In this document: positions 1 to 7,638 of the stretch, piece by piece | Layout of the letters: each line of letters starts with the position of its first letter | Numbering within the stretch: position 1 is the first letter of the stretch | Translations under genes and position numbers: made by a program | Assembly: GCA_963709185.1 (NCBI GenBank) | Contig: CAVPVQ010000006.1 | Location: 62,001-126,000 of the forward strand | Direction: 5' to 3' | From: Roseiarcus sp963709185 | Lineage (GTDB): Bacteria; Pseudomonadota; Alphaproteobacteria; Rhizobiales; Beijerinckiaceae | DNA length: 64,000 nucleotides | Notes under the pieces: model-generated | What the model saw: only the letters and a program-made list of their open reading frames with translations | Told to the model about the DNA's origin: nothing | Database searches by the model: none

Positions 1-88
1 TCTTCAGATCGCGCGCAATCTCCTTGATCGACTTGCCCTTCGAAAAATGCTCGCGCCGTATCCGGCCGATCGTCTCCACAATCAGCAT
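1..88 (-). CDS. istA: IS21 transposase IstA, N-terminus, runs off window
   Basis: The 29 visible codons read MLIVETIGRIRREHF followed by a KGKSIKEIARDL helix. This is the characteristic opening of IS21-family IstA, whose N-terminal helix-turn-helix binds the element's ends. In the complete protein a DDE integrase domain follows. The start is the ATG at 86-88. The rest of the gene lies left of the window, so its integrity is unknown. Confidence 0.8.
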   Translation of the reverse strand, partial: MLIVETIGRIRREHFSKGKSIKEIARDLK

Positions 89-140
89 CCCCCACCGCCC
101 GCTTCAAACAAAAACAGGCAGTCCATCAGAGTAGGATTTA

Positions 141-200
141 GGGGGTCAATTTTGGACGCCGATCCCCCGCCTCAGGGGGTCAAAATTGCACGCCGAAACA
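141..200. repeat. IS21 subterminal repeats
   Basis: Two direct copies of GGGGGTCAAxxTTGxACGCCGA lie at about 141-162 and 175-196, differing at only a few positions. The outer copy continues to the presumed tip near 200. Repeats of this kind at IS21-family ends bind the transposase. Confidence 0.7.
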
Positions 201-591
201 CACCATTGTGGCCGATGCGGACCTTGATCCAGACGACGTGCCTGAAGGAGACGACGAGCCAATGAAGGCGGACCTCGCCGCGCTTGAAGGTCCATTCGTC
301 AAGGTGTTTCTAGGTGCGACGACATTCGAGCGCGAATTGACAGTGGAGCCGAACCTCGTGATGCTGATCAAAACGGCGCAAGAGCTCGGCGCCCCGCGCA
401 TCACATCTGACCTCGAACGACAGGATTTCAGGGGCGGCGCGGTGCCCGACGCGATCACGGACAAGGTTCTGCGGACCGCCAAGCGCTTCGGCAAGGCGCG
501 CTTTGCGCAGGTCGCGGCGCGCCACGTTGCCGACGCCGGCGGGTTGCCCGCCTATATTGCGGAGGCTGTAGCATGGCTTCGCCAAGCGTGA
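201..591 (+). pseudogene. Gabija-type nuclease (GajA/OLD family), C-terminal stump
   Basis: About 130 codons remain of an OLD-family ATP-dependent nuclease. The reading frame enters directly from the IS end. It starts at an IVADADLD stretch that fits the TOPRIM DxD motif, followed by a KVFLGATTFERELTV segment typical of the C-terminal part of these nucleases. The N-terminal ABC-type ATPase domain and the first TOPRIM motif are missing. The stop overlaps the start of the helicase gene by 19 bp, which shows the two were translationally coupled. The GTG at 208 could start a short peptide, but it would have no nuclease core. I infer that the IS21 insertion, perhaps with a deletion, destroyed this gene. 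Confidence 0.65.
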
Positions 592-2345
592 TCAGCCTCA
601 CCGCGCAGCAGCGCGACGCGGTTCGGCATCCCGGCAATTTGCTGCTAACTGCATGTCCTGGCAGCGGCAAAACCCGCACCCTGATTGCCAAGCTGGTGGA
701 GGAGATCGAGGGCGTCCGCGGGTCGCCGCGCGTGGTCTGCTGCATCACCTATACAAACTCGGCGGCCCAGGAAATTGAGCAACGCGCGAAGGACCAGCTC
801 GAGCCCGACGACGAGCAGCACTTCGCGGTCTCAACCATTCATGGCTTTTGCTTGAATGAGATCGTCCGCCCCTATGGCTGGCTCCGACCTGGCCTGGTTG
901 GCGCGCTGCGAGTCCTAACGCGCGACAACCCAGATTTCGAGGACATCTGCGCCTTCGCAGCAGGCCAAGTGAACCTCTTTCGGCTCTCGCAATCGGACTA
1001 CGAAGCGTTCGAAGGACTCAGTGTCGACTCCCAAGGCCAGATCATCGGCATGGCTCGCCGCAATGACGTCGTGCTACGCGCAGCTCGCCACTATTGGGAT
1101 CGATGCGCTGCGCTGAACTATATCGACTTCGGGACCATTATCTACGGCGCCTTTTGTCTGTTGCGCGATCACCCACAGATCGCTCGAACACTCTGCGCTC
1201 GCTATTCTTGGTTCCTGGTCGACGAATTCCAGGATACGACTGAGCTGCAGATCGAAATCCTGAAGGCGTTATACGCTACCGGCCGCTCACGCTTCTTCGC
1301 GGTCGGTGACCTCGCGCAATCGATCTTCGCCTTCACTGGTGCGAGGCCCGAATTGGTGGCGCCGTTCGGAGAGCACATCGCAGCGCGAGCGGATTTGTCA
1401 CTTTCGGAGAACTTCCGCTCAAGCCAACGGATCGTCGTACATGCTGAGCGGCTTTTCCCGCGCCTGCCGGCGATGATCGCGGAGGGACCAAACAAGACTT
1501 GCCCGATCGAGCCTTTGCTCGTCCGCAACACCACAGCGTTCCAGGCCATCACCGAGCATTTCCTTCCGTTGCTGGCGGCACACCACATCGGGTTGGGAGA
1601 CGCAACCATTCTTGCCAAGGATTGGGCATCGTTGATCGCTCTATCCCGCAGCCTGCGGGATTTCGGCACGCCAGTAGTCGGCCCGGGCGCCCGCCCGTAT
1701 CGGCGCTCCCGCCTGTTCGCTCAGTTGGCCGAGCAGCTTTGCGGCGCGCTCGTTGATCCGAATCCAGACACCAACCGTCAACTCGAGCGCGCGCTGTATC
1801 ATACCGTTTTCGACTTAACCGGCGCACCGCGCACCGACGTGTTCACCCATCAGGGCCGCATCGTCATCATCCGCCTGATGCGCGAGGCCGCACGCCTCGC
1901 CGCTAGTCCGGGGGCCGTTGCGTGGCTGGAAGCAATGTCTCAAGCCGCGGGCGAGATCCTCTATCGCGCAGACTATATCGACGCCGCCCAAGCCGGGCTC
2001 TTATTCGCTTCCGTCCAGGAAATGAAAGCCGATATGCGGCGGCAGAATGTGGATATGGCGAATCTGACAATCGACGACCTAGGCCTTTTCGCTCGCCCAT
2101 CGCGAGCGCTTCGGCTTTCGACGATCCATTACGCGAAGGGCCGCGAGTATGCGGCAGTCGCCATGATCGGTCTGAGACGAGGATCATTTCCTCATTATCG
2201 CGCGGAGGATGTGGAGGCGGAAAAACGCCTATTCTATGTCGGCGTCACACGCGCGGAACGCATCCTAATGTATGTCGCTGAGAGAGATGCCTGGAACAAT
2301 CCGCCGAGCCAGTTCCTCGGGATCGGAGGCGTAAACATCATCTAA
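573..2345 (+). CDS. UvrD/PcrA-like superfamily 1 helicase (Gabija GajB-like)
   Basis: This is a 590-residue SF1A helicase with all the usual motifs: Walker A ACPGSGKT at 27-34, motif Ia with TYTNSAAQEI, motif II DEFQD near 217-221, motif III VGDLAQSIFAF, motif IV SENFRSSQ, motif V STIHYAKGREY and motif VI FYVGVTRAER near 553-562. In Gabija the partner nuclease is an OLD-family protein and GajB is a UvrD-like helicase. Here the upstream gene is a truncated OLD nuclease whose end overlaps this start, so GajB is the best reading. The gene itself looks intact, but it has lost its partner and probably its native promoter. A stand-alone repair helicase is less likely given the overlap. Confidence 0.75.
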   Translation: MASPSVISLTAQQRDAVRHPGNLLLTACPGSGKTRTLIAKLVEEIEGVRGSPRVVCCITYTNSAAQEIEQRAKDQLEPDDEQHFAVSTIHGFCLNEIVRPYGWLRPGLVGALRVLTRDNPDFEDICAFAAGQVNLFRLSQSDYEAFEGLSVDSQGQIIGMARRNDVVLRAARHYWDRCAALNYIDFGTIIYGAFCLLRDHPQIARTLCARYSWFLVDEFQDTTELQIEILKALYATGRSRFFAVGDLAQSIFAFTGARPELVAPFGEHIAARADLSLSENFRSSQRIVVHAERLFPRLPAMIAEGPNKTCPIEPLLVRNTTAFQAITEHFLPLLAAHHIGLGDATILAKDWASLIALSRSLRDFGTPVVGPGARPYRRSRLFAQLAEQLCGALVDPNPDTNRQLERALYHTVFDLTGAPRTDVFTHQGRIVIIRLMREAARLAASPGAVAWLEAMSQAAGEILYRADYIDAAQAGLLFASVQEMKADMRRQNVDMANLTIDDLGLFARPSRALRLSTIHYAKGREYAAVAMIGLRRGSFPHYRAEDVEAEKRLFYVGVTRAERILMYVAERDAWNNPPSQFLGIGGVNII

Positions 2346-2873
2346 GCTCGCCGAATATTCCGAGGGTCGAAAGGCGGTGCGTATGACCTTCGGCGACCGC
2401 TATCGGCCTCCAATATTCCCGAAACCACGCAACGACCAAAAGTCGTCGATCGTCCAAACTGCAAGCGGGGTCGGATCAGAACGATTTTGTCCGTGGAGGC
2501 CATCACTGGCGCTCGTGGGCAAACAAGCGTCGGCCCGCGACCTGGAGGGTCCAAACTTAGCGGCGCGCCTAGAGAGTGGCCAATGCGAAGGCGGGCGACG
2601 AACAAGGCAAACGGGCTCAGTCGCGCGCAGCCGGCGTGAGCCGGCCGGAGCGCGAACTCGTCTCCGACAATGTGCGAACCCGTCTCCAAGTCACGCTGAG
2701 GAGTTCCGCCGCGAAAATCCATCTGGCGAACAGAGACTTACCCCTGTGACGCGACACCCGCCCCGAAGAATTTTCGCCGGAGCCCGCGCCAACCGGTCAT
2801 CCGCCCGCGCAAGCGCCGGAAATGTCGCGCGAATCTCGTCACCCTCAAAACGCGGCGGGTGCGTCAGGGTGGT
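2346..2873. other. 528-bp stretch without a supported gene
   Basis: It lies between the helicase stop and the tRNA-Tyr 3' end. Open frames here have no recognisable domain or convincing ribosome site, and one runs through the tRNA itself. I see no integrase remnant, inverted repeat or promoter that I could defend. Because it borders a tRNA 3' end and defence genes, it could hold the junction of an integrated island, but no second copy of the tRNA end is visible. Confidence 0.5.
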
Positions 2874-2958
2874 TGGTGGGGGAGGTAGGACTCGAACCTA
2901 CGAAGGCTAAGCCAGCGGATTTACAGTCCGCCCCCTTTGCCGCTCGGGACACTCCCCC
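2874..2958 (-). tRNA. tRNA-Tyr (GTA)
   Basis: Read on the minus strand it begins GGGGGAGTGTCCCGAGCGG and ends CTACCTCCCCCACCA. The anticodon loop CTGTAAA carries GTA. It has the long variable arm of class II tRNAs, is 85 nt with encoded CCA, and has the GGTTCGAGTCC T-arm. Its 3' end points at the defence-gene patch, a common arrangement for elements that integrate into tRNA genes. Confidence 0.95.
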
Positions 2959-2986
2959 TGATCCATCGGCGCGTCGCCGCGGACGA

Positions 2987-3012
2987 AAAGGCCCCGGCGA
3001 GCCGGGGCCTTT
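2987..3012 (-). terminator. 12-bp GC-rich hairpin between tRNA-Tyr and rlmB
   Basis: A perfect inverted repeat (AAAGGCCCCGGC, GA, GCCGGGGCCTTT) is followed on the minus strand by a short T run, giving the shape of an intrinsic terminator in that direction. It lies upstream of the tRNA and just before rlmB. It may insulate tRNA-Tyr from transcription around rlmB or act in both directions. Confidence 0.5.
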
Positions 3013-3160
3013 GCGAGGGGGCCTTATCTGGCGCGGCGACCCGCCCTGTCAACTGGAAAGTGGCGCTGTCGCCGGGGCCGGCCGCCCGCGACCGCGCATT
3101 GCGCGGGCGGCCCGCGCATGCGAACAGACGTGAAGGCCGCCGCCAACCCAAGAGGCGCTC

Positions 3161-4015
3161 TTGACGCGCAAGAACAGGCATCGACCGCGCGACGCCGGCC
3201 CGCCGGCGCAGCGTCGCCCGGCGCAGAGCTCGCCGTCGCGCCAGCCGGGCGATGAGCGTGCGCCCCATCGCCCGGGCGTGCCGCGCCCGCCGCACGCGGG
3301 CGAGGTCGCGCAAATCTACGGCTTTCACAGCGTCGGCGCGGCGCTGCGCGCCCCGCGCCGCGAACTGATCCGGCTCTACGCGACGCCGGCGGCCGCCGAG
3401 CGCCTGCGCGCCGACATCGCCGCGCGCGGCGTCGAGACGGCGATCGTCAGCAATGAGGAGATCGCGCTGCGCGTCCCGCGCGAAGCGGTCCACCAGGGCG
3501 TGCTTCTGGAGGCGCGCCCGCTCGCGCCGATCGACATTTCCGAATTGCCGGAACGCGGTCTGATCGTGGTGCTCGATCAGGTCACCGACCCGCACAATGT
3601 CGGCGCGATCCTGCGCAGCGCCGCCGCGTTCGCGGTCGACGCGCTGGTGACCACCGAGCGCCATACGCCGGAATTCGCCGGCGCTCTGGCGAAATCGGCA
3701 TCGGGCGGCCTCGAACACGTCGCCATCTGTAGCGTCACCAATCTGGCGCGCGCGATGGGCGAGATCGGCGCAATGGGCTATTGGCGCGTCGGGCTCGATT
3801 CCGAGGGACGTCAGACATTGGAGGCCTCAGACCTGTCGCGCCCGTTGGCATTGGTTCTGGGCGCCGAGGGCAAGGGATTGCGCCGCCTGACCCGCGAGAA
3901 TTGCGACATTATCGCGCGCCTCGACATGCCCGGCGCCATCAAGAGCCTCAACGTCTCCAACGCTTGCGCCGTCGCGCTGGCGATCGCCACGATGAAGCTG
4001 CGCGCCGCCGGCTGA
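3161..4015 (+). CDS. rlmB: 23S rRNA (guanosine-2'-O-)-methyltransferase RlmB
   Basis: This is a 284-residue SpoU/TrmH-family RNA 2'-O-ribose methyltransferase. After a basic, Pro/Arg-rich leader of about 50 residues comes the substrate-binding domain (QIYGFHSVGAALRA). The knotted SPOUT domain follows with motif 1 DQVTDPHNVGAILRSA from residue 139, motif 2 LVLGAEGKGLRRL near 231 and motif 3 SLNVSNACAVAL near 261. RlmB modifies a guanosine of 23S rRNA near the peptidyl-transferase centre using SAM. The two-domain layout favours RlmB over TrmH proper. Its position beside tRNA-Tyr is a familiar order in Rhizobiales. Confidence 0.88.
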   Translation: MTRKNRHRPRDAGPPAQRRPAQSSPSRQPGDERAPHRPGVPRPPHAGEVAQIYGFHSVGAALRAPRRELIRLYATPAAAERLRADIAARGVETAIVSNEEIALRVPREAVHQGVLLEARPLAPIDISELPERGLIVVLDQVTDPHNVGAILRSAAAFAVDALVTTERHTPEFAGALAKSASGGLEHVAICSVTNLARAMGEIGAMGYWRVGLDSEGRQTLEASDLSRPLALVLGAEGKGLRRLTRENCDIIARLDMPGAIKSLNVSNACAVALAIATMKLRAAG

Positions 4016-4195
4016 GAACGCCGCGCCCGACCGGATTTTCCAATTGTTGACCTTGCGGCCATCGAGAGCGGCGATTTCTGCCGACTTGAACGTGATGTTC
4101 ACCTTGGCCGTCGAATTGTAGGCGGCGATTCTTCCGGCATCGCCTGCAGCGAAACGCCCGTCCGTCGCCAACGCAAAGTTCGCGTGGAGATAGGA

Positions 4196-7100
4196 ATGTG
4201 GGGTTTGTTGATACTCCTGCTCGTCGGCGTCTTCCTGATGGGCCCCATCGGCTTCTTTCTGGCGCTCGGCGCACGCGCCCGAACGGCCCGTGCGGACGCA
4301 GAGTTCCGGGGAATCCGCGGAGAAATTCGGGTTCTCGCCAAGCGCCTGGACGCCATCGACGCCCTGCTGAGGCAGCCGAAGAAGGACCAGCCAGCCGCCG
4401 CGCCCGTCGACACGCCGATTGCGATCCGCCCAGCGTCGGAAGCGACGCCATCCACCCCTCCCGCAACGGCGCCGGCCGCGTCCGCCGGCGAAGCCGTCAT
4501 CCCGTCGCGGATCGAAACGTCGCGGGCGCGCCCGAGCGAGCCAAGTCCTTCAGAATTGCCGGCCCGCGCGCCGAAAGTAGCTCGGCCTGCCCCCGACTTG
4601 AGACCGCCGCGGCCAACCGTCGCTGCGCCCAAATCGCCGGTTCGAAGCCAATCCCCGCCGTCTCCACCCGTCCAGGGGCCGGCGGCCGCTCCATCCGGCA
4701 CGCTCGAAGAGGCGCTCGGCACGCGCTGGACGGTTTGGGTTGGCGGCTTCGCCCTGGCGCTCGGCGCGATCCTGCTGGTTCGCTATTCGATCGAGCAGGG
4801 GTTCTTTGGGCCCGGCTTGCGAACGGCGCTCGGCCTGATCCTCGCCTGCGCGCTGGTCGGCGCGGGCGAATTCCTCCGTCGCAAAGAGCGCAAGGGAGAA
4901 ACCCCGGCGCTGTTCGAAGGCCGCGCCGAAGCCGCCTATATCCCGGGCGTTCTGACGGCGGCGGGCACGGTCGCGGCGTTCGGCAGCATTTATGCCGCCC
5001 ATGCGCTCTACGGGTTCATTGGGCCAACCGTCGCCTTTACGGCGCTTGGCGCAACGGGCGTCGCCTGCATGTTCGCCGCCGCGCTGCACGGGCCGGCATT
5101 GGCGGGGCTCGGGCTTGTCGGTTCGCTGGCGACGCCGTTGCTGGTGTCCTCACAGCGTCCGAACCCCTGGCCGGTGGTGTTGTATCTGGCGGTCGTTGTC
5201 GCCGCAGCCTATCTCCTGTCGCGCGTCCGCGGCTGGCTTTGGCTCGCGCTGGCGAGCGCCGCGGGGGCCGGTCTTTGGGGTCTTCTGCTGCGATCATTGG
5301 CCGCGCCCGATCTTTCCGGCGAGTTTCTCCACGCGGCGCTGCTGCACGTGCTCGTCCAGACGGCGCTGGCGTCTTACTTCCTGGCGATCGACCCCCACCG
5401 CGGCGAAAGCGACGACGCCGCGGTCGTGGACCCGCAAGGCAGTGCGGTCCTCGCAGGCCTCGGTGTTGTCGCGCTGTTCATCTTGCGCCTGGACTATCAC
5501 GCGGCGTGGTTCGGCGCGGCCTGGATATTGGCCGCCGCCGGCGTCGTCGCGATCCTTGGCTTCACGGGCGTGCGAATCGCAGCCGCGGCAGCGGCGAGCG
5601 CATGCGCGGGCCTTGTCGCGCTCGCCGCGCTGATGCTATGGCCCGCCGCCGTCGGCAGCCCCGCGTATTGGCCGTCGTCGGCGATTCTGGCGACGCGATG
5701 GCCGGCGCCCGTCGAGCCGACATGGTTCGTGTTGTTTGCGACGGTCTGCTGTCTCGGCGTTGCCGCGGCGGCGGGCAAACGATTGCTTGACGGTCCTCGC
5801 CTTTCCTTTCCGCTAGCGTCGTTCTACGCCGGCGCCGCGACTTTGACCCCGCTCGGCGGCCTCGTCATCGCGGATCTGCGCCTTGCCGGCGGCGCGCCAT
5901 CGATCGCGGTGGCGACCGCCGCGGGCCTCCTTGGCGCGGCGTTCGCTTTCGGCGCGGCGCAATTTCGCGACAAGCTCAGCGGAGGCGGCGACGAGTCGAC
6001 CAGGCTCGGCCTGGGCGCGCTGGCGTCGGGCGCGATTGGCGCCGTGACTGCCGGGCTGATGTTTGCGCTTGACGGAGGCGCTCTCACCGTCGCTTTGGCT
6101 CTGGCGGCGCCGGGCACTGCCTTTATCGCGGCGCGGCTCGACATTGCGGCCCTGCGCTGGTGCGTCGCAGCGCTCGGCGTCGTGGTCGCCGGCCGTCTCG
6201 CATGGGAGCCGCGCATCGTCGGCGAAGCGTTGAGCGCGACGCCGATCTTTAACTGGCTCCTGTTCGGCTACGGCGTTCCGGCGGCGGCGTTCGGTCTGGC
6301 GGCGCGCTTCATGCGCCGACGAGCCGAGGATACGCCGGTGCGCATCGCCGACGCATTGGCGATCCTGTTCTCGGCCTTTCTTGTCTTCTTCGAAATCCGC
6401 CATGCGATGAATGGCGGCGATCCCTACGCGCACGGTTCGAGTCTCGTCGAGCAGGCGTTGTTGGCGGTCTCCTCGTTCGGCTTCGCCATCGTGCTGACGC
6501 GGTTCGATGCGGCGCGCGGCAATGTCGTCTTCCGATACGCCTCATTGGCCGCCGGGACGCTGGGCATGGCGCTGACCGCCTGGGGTCTGTTGCTGCGCTA
6601 CAATCCGCTGCTCGATGGCCAGCCCGTCGAGGGCGGCGTGATTCTGAACGCGCTCATCCTTGGCTATCTCATTCCGGCGCTGCTCGCCGGGACGCTCGCC
6701 TTTTTTGCGCGGCCCGTGCGCCCGCTCTGGTACTGGGGCGGCGCGGGCGCGCTCGGCGGCGTCCTGGTGCTGCTCTATGCCGCGCTGCAGGCGCGCTTGT
6801 TCTTTCATGGTCCGTTCATCGGCTTCGAAGAAGGCGCGGGCGTCGCTGAACTCGGCGTCGACGTCTGTCTATCCTTGACGCTGGCGATCGGGCTTCTGCA
6901 GCGCGGCGCGTCGACCAAGGCAGGCCTGATCATGCGCGGCTCGATGGCTTTCGCCACGCTCGCCGGAATCGTCGGCGTTGTCGGTCTGGCGGGCCTGGCC
7001 AATCCGCTGATCACCGACGCGCCGATCGGCGGCGGCGGCGCATTCAACGCCCTGATCATCGGCTATGCGCTGCCGGCGCTGTTGACCCTGGCGCTCGCCC

Positions 7101-7513
7101 GTCGCGCGCGCCGCGCGCCAACGCCGGTCTACGCGGCGGCCGCGAGCTTCGCAACGATCGCCTGGCTGTTCGCCTATGCCAGTCTCGAGGTCAGACGGGC
7201 GTTTCAGGGGCCGGCGATTGGCCTCGCGCGATGGACGAGCGATAGCGAATGGTACGCCTATTCCGCGGTCTGGCTGACGCTCGGCGTTGCGCTCCTCGCC
7301 TACGGCGTCTGGCGCGGCTCGCGCGAGGCGCGGTTCGCCTCGGCTTTCTTCGTGGTTGTCACGACCGCCAAGGTCTTCTTGTTCGATCTGGCCGGGCTAG
7401 AGGGGATCTTACGCGCCGTTTCTTTCATCGGATTGGGGCTCGCGTTGATCGGGATCGGCCTGGTCTATCAAAAATTGGTCTTTGCGCGGTCCGCGCCATC
7501 GAACGCTACGTGA
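4196..7513 (+). CDS. DUF2339 multi-pass inner-membrane protein
   Basis: This very large integral membrane protein has 1105 residues from the chosen start. It has one N-terminal membrane helix, a charged then Pro/Ala-rich linker to about residue 175, and from TRWTVWVGGFALALG onward some two dozen hydrophobic segments. The TRWTVWVGG entry and the repeated helices are the signature of DUF2339. No enzymatic function is established for the family. I prefer the ATG at 4196 over the GTG at 4184, because GGAG at 4186-4189 sits six bases ahead of it. A 168-bp gap separates it from rlmB, so it probably has its own promoter. Confidence 0.75.
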   Translation: MWGLLILLLVGVFLMGPIGFFLALGARARTARADAEFRGIRGEIRVLAKRLDAIDALLRQPKKDQPAAAPVDTPIAIRPASEATPSTPPATAPAASAGEAVIPSRIETSRARPSEPSPSELPARAPKVARPAPDLRPPRPTVAAPKSPVRSQSPPSPPVQGPAAAPSGTLEEALGTRWTVWVGGFALALGAILLVRYSIEQGFFGPGLRTALGLILACALVGAGEFLRRKERKGETPALFEGRAEAAYIPGVLTAAGTVAAFGSIYAAHALYGFIGPTVAFTALGATGVACMFAAALHGPALAGLGLVGSLATPLLVSSQRPNPWPVVLYLAVVVAAAYLLSRVRGWLWLALASAAGAGLWGLLLRSLAAPDLSGEFLHAALLHVLVQTALASYFLAIDPHRGESDDAAVVDPQGSAVLAGLGVVALFILRLDYHAAWFGAAWILAAAGVVAILGFTGVRIAAAAAASACAGLVALAALMLWPAAVGSPAYWPSSAILATRWPAPVEPTWFVLFATVCCLGVAAAAGKRLLDGPRLSFPLASFYAGAATLTPLGGLVIADLRLAGGAPSIAVATAAGLLGAAFAFGAAQFRDKLSGGGDESTRLGLGALASGAIGAVTAGLMFALDGGALTVALALAAPGTAFIAARLDIAALRWCVAALGVVVAGRLAWEPRIVGEALSATPIFNWLLFGYGVPAAAFGLAARFMRRRAEDTPVRIADALAILFSAFLVFFEIRHAMNGGDPYAHGSSLVEQALLAVSSFGFAIVLTRFDAARGNVVFRYASLAAGTLGMALTAWGLLLRYNPLLDGQPVEGGVILNALILGYLIPALLAGTLAFFARPVRPLWYWGGAGALGGVLVLLYAALQARLFFHGPFIGFEEGAGVAELGVDVCLSLTLAIGLLQRGASTKAGLIMRGSMAFATLAGIVGVVGLAGLANPLITDAPIGGGGAFNALIIGYALPALLTLALARRARRAPTPVYAAAASFATIAWLFAYASLEVRRAFQGPAIGLARWTSDSEWYAYSAVWLTLGVALLAYGVWRGSREARFASAFFVVVTTAKVFLFDLAGLEGILRAVSFIGLGLALIGIGLVYQKLVFARSAPSNAT

Positions 7514-7638
7514 GCCGAGCGACGGTTCTCTCGCCCCTCACAATACCGGCGTCGCCGTGATTGCCGGGGCGTCAGCGCGCGCTTTGCGGCGGAGCGCCTC
7601 TCAAGACATGACTCGGGCGTCGCCCTGCCCGACCCTCG

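Larger units (their letters stand above)
1..200. mobile_element. IS21-family insertion sequence, one end only
   Basis: The window opens inside an insertion sequence. It holds the first codons of an istA-type transposase reading off the left edge, and ahead of them two copies of a GGGGGTCAA-type subterminal repeat, as is usual at IS21-family ends. Read on the minus strand the outer end begins TGTTTCGGCGTGC, so I place the boundary near base 200, where a nuclease fragment begins. Only one end is visible, so the target duplication and the istB half cannot be checked. Confidence 0.8.

Noticed and set aside
2377..2910. Open frame of 177 codons between the helicase and tRNA-Tyr
   Set aside because: It reads through the tRNA gene, is Arg/Pro/Ser-rich and has no ribosome site or recognisable domain.
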